A stretch of DNA of 64,000 nt, taken from contig CBDCDJ010000007.1 in the NCBI GenBank assembly GCA_965215355.1, forward strand, positions 3,348,001 to 3,412,000, written 5' to 3'. The translations under genes were made by a program, and so were the position numbers. Within the stretch, counting starts at the first letter, position 1. The number at the start of each line of letters is the position of its first letter. Source of the stretch: CBDCDJ01 sp965215355 (GTDB taxonomy: Bacteria; Deinococcota; Deinococci; Deinococcales; Trueperaceae). Shown here piece after piece: positions 58,441 through 64,000 of the stretch. The notes beneath the pieces are model-generated. The model had not been told where the DNA came from and ran no database searches. It was given only the letters and a program-made list of their open reading frames with translations.

Positions 58441-58877
58441 TTTAGTGACGTGCTGAACGGTACTCTCAAGAGATAGGCGACGAGCAATCGAGCAGCTACA
58501 GAGGCTGTTTCGGAGAATAACCCTTCAGTTTCTGGTGAACTAAGCTCCCTTAGCAACTTTTTAGAAGCGTCCCGCCAGATATTTAGCCCTCTTCTGAGCA
58601 AAGTAGAGGGGAATTAGCTGCTGTGCTGATAAGCTTTAACCTGCTCAACGCTGTTTGAGAGAGGGTTTGTTAAATTTGGAATTGCTGCGCTGCCCAACCA
58701 TGCCGACACCATTCTCGTCTCGGCATGATACGCTTATGATAGCGTATTGACAATTCTGTAACGAGTTATAGTTCAAACACTCAATCTGCTGCTAAGTTAC
58801 TTTGTCTCAAATAGAAGCGCATGGGCTCGCTATCGGGGCAATTTTGGTTTGGCATTAGAGAGTGCTCAGGAGGATGT

Positions 58878-60554
58878 ATGAAACGGAGAGTTACCAATAA
58901 ACCAAAAATTCTGCTGGCTTACCTCTTGATCATTTTTCTGAGTGCCTGCTCGAATCAAGTCGTCATCACTTCCAAAACTATAGTAAAAATCGATTCAGGT
59001 CTTCTTACATCTTCTCTTATTGAAGGTGTCGATTCGCAAACTTCAGAGACGAACCCTATAGAGATCGCAGTTGCTGATTTTGATGGTGAAGCTTTTTCCT
59101 ACTTTGCAGATGAATTGATTGTTCACGTATCAGACGATGCCGTCTTACAGCAATTTCTCAAACGCTTTGGTGGAACACTGTTGGATGACGGCTCTATACC
59201 CGCGCCTCCTTCAACAATTGACCCCGGCAAAGTTAGGGACATCAAAGACTTGGGTTACAAATTAATTGCGATTAGGCCCCCAACTGCAGACCCCGAAGCG
59301 TTAGCAACAAAGTTGGAAAGCAAAAGTTTCTCAGGTACTGCAACGTTCTCATCACAAGATGCTGCCAATTTGTTCGCCTTCTACCTTCAAATAAATGATG
59401 AGGAATTTAGTGAAGAGTTCGGTAGTGAATTAACAGTTGAACCAAATGTGCTCTTAGAGCAAACTGCTTACCGTGAACACACGACGAACAGCTCGAACAC
59501 AACTTTTTACAATCCGGCTACCGCCTGGTGGTTGAGCGACAGCATGACGAGGGTGAGTTCCAGCAATGGCGCTTGGACCCTTACAGATTACTTTCTTCGC
59601 CCTCTGGATGGCCGAGGGGTGACGATTGCCGTTATTGACACAGGTTTTAACATCAACGGTTATGACCTGGTGGGAATTGACCCCTATAGTTCAACGAGCG
59701 TTACAAGTCGCACTGTTTCAACCTATAACTTTGTCAACAACACCTACAATATCCCTTCGGTTGCAGACTGTGTGACTCAAACCTGCTGGCACGGCGCAAA
59801 TGTTGCCAATGTGGCCGCAGCAGCTCGCAACAATCGCTACGGCCGTGTGGGTGTGGCACCTAACGCCAACTTACAGTTGTTCCGTATCGCTACCAATGGC
59901 GCAAGCTACGGTCAGGGAGGCTGGTACAACGCCGGGCGGGCCGTCGACACAGCAGTTGCCTGGGGAGCAGACATCATTAACATGAGTTTTATCGCCATGA
60001 CCCCAGGAGCGGTAGGCATTCCGGGAACTTTTTTGGGGGCAGCCATTGACCGCGCAGACGGCTTGGGCGTAATAAACGTCGCGGCGATGGGAAACGACAA
60101 CCGCTACTTCAACGGCGGACGATTGCCTTGGGTCACCTATCCCGTTCCGGCTGTTTGGAGCGACGTTCTGTCAGTAGGCGCTATCAACAACAATAAATGG
60201 AAAAGCAGTTACTCAAACTACGGTACGGACACAGATATCTTCGCTCCAGGAGGTGACGGTCCTCTGATTGACACAGCAGCACAACCAGACTCATATCCAA
60301 GCTGTTATTACTCAACCAGCAACTTTCAGTGTGCTTTTACGGCTAATGCCTATAGCCAATTTAATGGTACCTCAGCCGCCGCGCCCATTGTCTCCGGCGT
60401 CATTGCTCTCATGCTACAAGCCAATCGTTCTCTAACACCTGACCAAATCGAGAGCATCTTAAAAAGTACGGCGCGAAGAGACTCCTTCGACCCCAAAGTC
60501 AGCAGGATTGTAGACGCTAGACAGGCAGTCCTCGCGGTGACTCCGCGTCCGTAA
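58878..60554 (+). CDS. subtilisin-like (S8) serine protease lipoprotein
   Basis: This 558-residue protein starts KRRVTNKPKILLAYLLIIFL with lipobox LSAC. A pro-domain of about 200 residues precedes the catalytic domain: Asp in VTIAVIDTGFNI near 257, His in CWHGANVANVAAA near 310, and Ser in NGTSAAAPIVSGVIALML near 505. AGGAGG stands 4 bases before ATG 58878. The coding sequence is clearly AT-richer than the core genes, with more Asn and Ser, which suggests acquisition. It is paired with the small lipoprotein that follows. Confidence 0.9.
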   Translation: MKRRVTNKPKILLAYLLIIFLSACSNQVVITSKTIVKIDSGLLTSSLIEGVDSQTSETNPIEIAVADFDGEAFSYFADELIVHVSDDAVLQQFLKRFGGTLLDDGSIPAPPSTIDPGKVRDIKDLGYKLIAIRPPTADPEALATKLESKSFSGTATFSSQDAANLFAFYLQINDEEFSEEFGSELTVEPNVLLEQTAYREHTTNSSNTTFYNPATAWWLSDSMTRVSSSNGAWTLTDYFLRPLDGRGVTIAVIDTGFNINGYDLVGIDPYSSTSVTSRTVSTYNFVNNTYNIPSVADCVTQTCWHGANVANVAAAARNNRYGRVGVAPNANLQLFRIATNGASYGQGGWYNAGRAVDTAVAWGADIINMSFIAMTPGAVGIPGTFLGAAIDRADGLGVINVAAMGNDNRYFNGGRLPWVTYPVPAVWSDVLSVGAINNNKWKSSYSNYGTDTDIFAPGGDGPLIDTAAQPDSYPSCYYSTSNFQCAFTANAYSQFNGTSAAAPIVSGVIALMLQANRSLTPDQIESILKSTARRDSFDPKVSRIVDARQAVLAVTPRP

Positions 60555-60579
60555 CGTGTAGCATGATTGAGGTACTACT

Positions 60580-60990
60580 GTGAAAAGCAATTGGAGAAGT
60601 TTCTTGATCGGCGTTAGTCTGTTTCTTTTCGTTCCAGCCTGTTTTCGTCAAGACCCCGGCCCGCCGCAACCACGACATATAAATATTGACTCGAGTGCCA
60701 CACCACCAGAAGTTACGCTCGAAATAACAAACGAAGTTCTTTCAGTAACAACAAATTCGATAGGACAAATTGCCAATTCAGCACGTCTCTTTGTTGGAGC
60801 GTCCTTTTCAGACATCATGCAAGATGAACCAGTAACTACAACAGAACACATTTTTGCCTGGTACACCCAAGACAGTTGTCAAACATTACCTCAAGGCGAA
60901 AATCTTGTCATGAGGTACGAGATCTACGACGAACAGGGGCGGGTCATTAAAGAAGACCGAATAACGGTCACTATCAGAAGTTGTCCCTAG
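60580..60990 (+). CDS. small lipoprotein following the subtilase
   Basis: This 136-residue protein has a signal SFLIGVSLFLFVPAC with a lipobox-like V-P-A-C. The mature part looks like one beta-sandwich (LFVGASFSDIMQDEPVTTTE, then NLVMRYEIYDEQGRVIKEDR). The family is not recognised. GTG 60580 is 25 bases after the protease stop, and base composition is the same, so they were probably acquired together. It could be an inhibitor, chaperone or partner of the protease. Confidence 0.65.
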   Translation: MKSNWRSFLIGVSLFLFVPACFRQDPGPPQPRHINIDSSATPPEVTLEITNEVLSVTTNSIGQIANSARLFVGASFSDIMQDEPVTTTEHIFAWYTQDSCQTLPQGENLVMRYEIYDEQGRVIKEDRITVTIRSCP

Positions 60991-61045
60991 ATGCTGACGA
61001 TGCAGTATAGCTAGGTTTTGTGCTTGCTTGGCACGTAAGTTGACG

Positions 61046-61077
61046 AAAAGCGGCGCTCGTGAAGCGACCGCTTTTTT
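61046..61077 (+). terminator. rho-independent terminator after the lipoprotein
   Basis: The arms AAAAGCGGCGCT and AGCGACCGCTTTT pair with one bulged base and run into a T-rich tract (61071-61082). Confidence 0.75.
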
Positions 61078-61179
61078 CTTTTAGCGGTGGGGTAAAAACT
61101 ACTTAGAGTGAACGAGAACTTCTAATAATTTTCGTCGCCGTCGCCTCGAGCCCCTTACGGCCGTCTCGCGACCACCTGC

Positions 61180-61185
61180 TATACT
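61180..61185 (+). promoter_or_regulatory. -10 box upstream of ychF
   Basis: CTGCTATACTGC matches the local extended -10 and lies about 68 bases before ATG 61253. Confidence 0.55.
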
Positions 61186-61252
61186 GCTTTTTTGGTGTTT
61201 GGCAGGTCTCACCGTCACGCTCAACAAGTTACGTTAAACAAGGAGTTGTCTA

Positions 61253-62338
61253 ATGCTGGGAATCGGCATCGTCGGACTGCCCAACGTGGGCAAAAGCACG
61301 CTCTTCAACGCGATCACCAAGGCGCAGGTCGAGGCGGCCAACTACCCGTTCGCCACCATCGACAAAAACGTCGGGGTGGTGCCGGTGCCGGACGAGCGGC
61401 TCGCCGCGCTCAAAAAGCTCTACACCAAAGGCGAGCGCGTGCCGCCCGTGGTACCGACGACGGTGGAGTTTGTGGACATTGCGGGGTTGGTCAAGGGCGC
61501 GAGCCGGGGCGAGGGCTTGGGCAACCAGTTTCTGGCGAACATCCGTGAGGTGTCGGCGGTCGCCCACGTGGTGCGCTGCTTCGACGACGACAACGTGATT
61601 CACGTGTCTGGACGGGTTGACCCGCTCGCCGACATCGAGACCATCAACACCGAACTGGCGCTGGCCGACATCGGCAGTCTGGAAAAGCGCCTCGAGAAAC
61701 TGCGCCGCAGCGCCAAGGCCAACCCGGAGGACGCGGCGACAGTGGCGGCAGCCGACGCGCTGCTCGAGCAACTCGCCCAGGGCACGCCCGCCCGGCTGAC
61801 CGGCCTGGACGTGCCCGCAGACTTCAACCTCCTCACCGCCAAACCCGTGATTTACGTCTGCAACGTGGCCGAGGACGACGTGACGACGGGCAACGCCCAC
61901 GTCGAGCGGGTGCGCGAACTCGCCGCCACAGAAGGAGCGGAAACGGTCGTCATCTCGGCCAAAATCGAGCAGGAACTCGGCGAACTGCCCGGTGAAGACG
62001 CGCAGGCCTTTTTGCAGGACTTAGGGTTGAGCGAACCCGGCCTGAACCGGCTCATCCGCAAGGGCTACGAGGCTTTGAGCCTCATCACCTTTTTGACCGC
62101 GGGCGAAAAAGAGGTGCGCGCCTGGACGGTCACGCGCGGCGCTAAAGCGCCGCAGGCCGCCGGGGAAATCCACACCGACTTCGAGCGCGGCTTTATCCGC
62201 GCCGAGGTGATTCAGTGGCAAAAGCTGGTCGAGGCGGGCAGCATCCCGGCGGCCAAGGCCAGAGGTTGGGTGCGCACCGAAGGCAAAGAGTACGTCGTAC
62301 AAGACGGTGACGTCATCCATTTTCTGTTCAACGTCTAG
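61253..62338 (+). CDS. ychF: redox-responsive ATPase/GTPase YchF (OLA1 family)
   Basis: This 361-residue protein has G1 GIVGLPNVGKSTLFNAIT, G3 VDIAGLVKGASRGEGLGNQF, and NVAEDD in place of the usual NKxD, the change that favours ATP. The TGS domain closes the protein (RAWTVTRGAKAPQAAGEIHTDFERGFIRAEV). It binds ribosomes and responds to oxidative stress. AAGGAG lies 7 bases before ATG 61253. Confidence 0.96.
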   Translation: MLGIGIVGLPNVGKSTLFNAITKAQVEAANYPFATIDKNVGVVPVPDERLAALKKLYTKGERVPPVVPTTVEFVDIAGLVKGASRGEGLGNQFLANIREVSAVAHVVRCFDDDNVIHVSGRVDPLADIETINTELALADIGSLEKRLEKLRRSAKANPEDAATVAAADALLEQLAQGTPARLTGLDVPADFNLLTAKPVIYVCNVAEDDVTTGNAHVERVRELAATEGAETVVISAKIEQELGELPGEDAQAFLQDLGLSEPGLNRLIRKGYEALSLITFLTAGEKEVRAWTVTRGAKAPQAAGEIHTDFERGFIRAEVIQWQKLVEAGSIPAAKARGWVRTEGKEYVVQDGDVIHFLFNV

Positions 62339-62458
62339 GTGCGAAGAGGGGGCCGAACGAGCAAACCGTCTTCGTAAGGTGCGCTATTAAGTATCCGACT
62401 ACCTTACAGCTATAGTGCTTTGTGGGGGATGAACAGAGCACTTTAGGAGTGGATGCAG

Positions 62459-63067
62459 ATGAGTAGCGCTCTGCCTCAAACGACTTACGTGGACATACAA
62501 ACCTACAACCCCGACGAAGTGATTTTGTTTCCCGGCGACCCCTCGTACCTGTACCGGGTGCGCGACGGTTTGGTCCGTATCCACACGGTCGACGACGAGG
62601 GTACCGGACTCACGTTGCGCTACGTCAAGCCAGGGGGGTTTTTCGGCGAGGAAGCACTCTACAACGTCAAACGGCGTTACTTCGCCGAGGCGGTGACGCC
62701 TTGCGAGTTGGCGGTGCTCGAGCCCGGCCGTTTGGACCGACAAGAGTTGAACGACCTCAACGAACACTTGGTCGAGGTGGTCGAGCACCTGTACCGCTCG
62801 CTGTACCGCCTGTCCGGCAAACGCTTGAAAGCCCGCATCGCCGCCGAGCTGCTGGACTTAAAAGACAGCGCTTTAGCGAGCGTCGACGACGCCGGCGACG
62901 TGACCGTCCACATCACCCACGACGACCTCGCCGCCGCGGTAGGCTCGGTGCGCGAAACGGTGACCAAGGTCGTCGGTGAACTCTCCCGCTCGGGGGCCAT
63001 CGACGCGGGTTACGGCAAGATTACCTTGGTCGACACCGACCTGCTGCGCAGCACGGCCGACGAGTAA
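62459..63067 (+). CDS. CRP/FNR-family regulator, SdrP-like
   Basis: This 202-residue protein has a shortened sensor beta-barrel (YLYRVRDGLVRIHTVDDEGT, then LRYVKPGGFFGEEALY), a dimer helix and a C-terminal helix-turn-helix (LAAAVGSVRETVTKVVGELSRSGAI). The cAMP-binding residues are not evident, as in Thermus SdrP, which controls stress genes without cAMP. ATG 62459 and 62453 are both possible after AGGAG. TATAGT at 62411-62416 is a likely -10. Confidence 0.88.
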   Translation: MSSALPQTTYVDIQTYNPDEVILFPGDPSYLYRVRDGLVRIHTVDDEGTGLTLRYVKPGGFFGEEALYNVKRRYFAEAVTPCELAVLEPGRLDRQELNDLNEHLVEVVEHLYRSLYRLSGKRLKARIAAELLDLKDSALASVDDAGDVTVHITHDDLAAAVGSVRETVTKVVGELSRSGAIDAGYGKITLVDTDLLRSTADE

Positions 63068-63082
63068 ATCACGCAGTAACTA

Positions 63083-63111
63083 TTGCACCCCCTACAAATA
63101 ATTGCTAAACT
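63083..63111 (+). promoter_or_regulatory. promoter of the tRNA-Leu gene
   Basis: TTGCAC (63083-63088), a 17-base spacer and TAAACT (63106-63111) lie about 30 bases before the tRNA. The -35 is identical to that of rplU. Confidence 0.75.
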
Positions 63112-63141
63112 CAACTCTTGGCTGCCCAGCGGTAGCTTCGG

Positions 63142-63228
63142 GCCGAAGTGGCGGAATCGGTAGACGCGCTAGATTCAGGTTCTAGTGGCCGCAAGGCTGT
63201 AGGGGTTCAAGTCCCCTCTTCGGCACCA
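63142..63228 (+). tRNA. tRNA-Leu (anticodon CAG)
   Basis: The gene has 87 bases including an encoded CCA. The acceptor stem GCCGAAG pairs with CTTCGGC. The anticodon stem CTAGA/TCTAG has loop TTCAGGT (CAG, reads CUG). A long variable arm (GGCCGCAAGGCT) marks a class II tRNA. The T-arm has GGTTCAAGTCC. Confidence 0.96.
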
Positions 63229-63242
63229 CCATGCAGCACGAC

Positions 63243-63272
63243 AAAACCCGGATTCTTTGCGGTCCGGGTTTT
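63243..63272. terminator. bidirectional terminator after tRNA-Leu
   Basis: The 10-base arms AAAACCCGGA and TCCGGGTTTT are perfect, with a 10-base loop. The flanking A and T tracts allow termination on both strands. Confidence 0.85.
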
Positions 63273-63313
63273 CGCCTGTTTATCGCTCTGGTTCCACTGT
63301 GGTTCCGTGAAAT

Positions 63314-63526
63314 CTACTTACCGATAAGCTCGAGGCCCCGCAGAAGCGCCTCACCTATCTGCTTGGGCGACAGTGCCTTGACGCGCGCCATCGTCTCTTT
63401 GCTGGTCCGCACGCGCACAGGCTCGGACACCTCATCGTGCTCGAGCCGTTCCAAAGCTCGAGCTTCTTTCAGGCGTGGGTTTAGGCCTGGCTGCAACCCC
63501 GACATGTCGGGGTTCGGGTTAGCCAC
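63314..63526 (-). CDS. small hypothetical protein, third gene of a TA-like cassette
   Basis: This 70-residue protein has a polar N-terminus (NPNPDMSGLQPGLNPRLKEA) and a helical end (RVRTSKETMARVKALSPKQI). Its start overlaps the DUF2283 gene by 8 bp. The family is not recognised. The overlap and size suggest it belongs to the same cassette, possibly as a DNA-binding antitoxin. Confidence 0.5.
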   Translation of the reverse strand: MANPNPDMSGLQPGLNPRLKEARALERLEHDEVSEPVRVRTSKETMARVKALSPKQIGEALLRGLELIGK

Positions 63527-63743
63527 CCGCTACCTCTAGCTCGACAACCTCGGGCAGCTCCAAGCCGCTGTCCCGCTGCGCCTCGGCCAAGAACGCCACG
63601 GCGTCGTGACTCTCGACCCCGACGACCTTGCCAGATGGGTCCAAGTCCAGAAAAAGGCCGGGCCGGTGCTCGACCGTTTCATGCACCTCGCCGCCTAAAA
63701 AAATCGTGAGGATGTTGGCGTCTTTTGTGTAGAGAACGGTCAT
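63519..63743 (-). CDS. DUF2283 protein
   Basis: This 74-residue protein starts TVLYTKDANILTIFLGGEVH, with FLDLDPSGKVVGVESHDAV, the DUF2283 pattern. Such genes are often found directly after DUF4258 genes, as here (four-base overlap), and are thought to be toxin-antitoxin-like. The biochemical role is not known. Confidence 0.85.
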   Translation of the reverse strand: MTVLYTKDANILTIFLGGEVHETVEHRPGLFLDLDPSGKVVGVESHDAVAFLAEAQRDSGLELPEVVELEVAGG

Positions 63744-63988
63744 TTTTTGCTCCTCCTGATGAGACTTTTAATTTCGATGTGGCCCGGCCCCAGGGGCGTG
63801 TACCAAACGGTCAAGGTCGAAAACTCGGTGTCGAACTGCACCTCGACGTTACCGGGGTAGGTGCGACTCGGCCCCTCCCGGTGCGGCTGTTGGACGCAGC
63901 GCTCGACTTGGCGACGGCTGACCTTGCGTTCACGCATACGGATAAGAGCGTGAGGGATGTAGTCGATGCGGTCGAAGCGCTTGCTCAT
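63740..63988 (-). CDS. DUF4258 protein
   Basis: This 82-residue basic protein has YIPHALIRMRERKVSRRQVE and FSTLTVWYTPLGPGHIEIKS, the DUF4258 pattern, which resembles small RNase-type toxins (RelE/BrnT-like fold). It is the first gene of the cassette and overlaps the DUF2283 gene. ATG 63988 is close to the window edge. No promoter can be judged. Confidence 0.83.
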   Translation of the reverse strand: MSKRFDRIDYIPHALIRMRERKVSRRQVERCVQQPHREGPSRTYPGNVEVQFDTEFSTLTVWYTPLGPGHIEIKSLIRRSKK

Positions 63989-64000
63989 AAGTCTACTATA

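Larger units (their letters stand above)
57837..58686. mobile_element. degenerate element bounded by 21-bp inverted repeats, hosting an IS200-type insertion
   Basis: 57837-57857 and 58666-58686 are inverted copies matching at 19 of 21 bases (core TTCCAAATTTAAC). Between them lie the IS200/IS605 element and about 225 bp (58441-58665) with no intact gene. A minus-strand frame there (LNIWRDASKKLLRELSSPET) might be a leftover transposase end. Just outside are two further hairpins, CATGCCGA/TCGGCATG (58699-58727) and ATACGCT/AGCGTAT (58728-58747). Confidence 0.6.

Noticed and set aside
58236..58601. Minus-strand frame of 121 codons across the IS right end
   Set aside because: Half of it is antisense to tnpA and the IS hairpin. 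Only the part outside the IS looks faintly protein-like, so it is mentioned as a possible leftover and not called as a gene.

Overview
The window comes from a GC-rich bacterial chromosome, most likely a Deinococcota member and perhaps Truepera-like. That is an inference from three things: the block rplU-rpmA-obgE-yqeK-LCP-rsfS; an SdrP-like CRP regulator beside MenA and a BshB-like deacetylase; and many genes whose -10 box (TA-N-N-C-T) lies only 5 to 8 bases before the start codon, the leaderless style known in Deinococcus. The hexamer CTCGAG is strongly over-represented throughout. I saw no rRNA and no CRISPR array. One tRNA is present.

Layout. 1-0.8 kb: a broken DUF2971 gene and an orphan AbrB-type antitoxin. 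0.8-9.6 kb: serB, an oxidoreductase, an ABC importer, a 28-residue membrane peptide, menA and glgX. 9.6-13.5 kb: an accessory patch with VapBC, a MazF-type pair, a methyltransferase, an unnamed gene pair, and displaced copies of the 3' ends of glgX and of an acetyltransferase. 13.5-25.9 kb, minus strand: a myo-inositol uptake and catabolism operon (sugar-binding protein, permease, ATPase, iolG, iolD, iolE, a secreted protein, mmsA/iolA, iolC), interrupted at three gene junctions by two VapBC modules and a DUF2513 gene. iolB and iolJ are not present here.

26-34.7 kb, plus strand: ribosomal protein and ribosome-assembly genes, a wall-polymer ligase, trpF, a cluster of six perfect DnaA boxes, an acyl-CoA carboxyltransferase and a BshB-like deacetylase. 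34.8-41.9 kb, minus strand: a fasciclin protein, a lipoprotein of about 1,990 residues built from malectin, propeller, PKD and Kelch units, and an HxlR regulator. 42-44 kb: hpf and a PfkB kinase.

44-52.4 kb holds the most unusual locus. It contains an ABC ATPase fused to a SARP-like DNA-binding domain, a secreted eight-cysteine peptide followed by a strong hairpin, a second ABC ATPase with two membrane partners, a membrane-anchored thioredoxin-like protein and an FtsX/MacB-like permease. I read it as a candidate peptide production, export and self-protection system with built-in transcription control. 52.5-57.7 kb: an S41 peptidase, a metallo-beta-lactamase-fold hydrolase, and a tightly overlapped hom-(DUF4177-like)-thrC-histidine phosphatase run. 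57.8-61 kb: nested mobile elements, then an AT-richer subtilase and lipoprotein pair. 61-64 kb: ychF, an SdrP-like regulator, tRNA-Leu(CAG) and a three-gene DUF2283/DUF4258 cassette.
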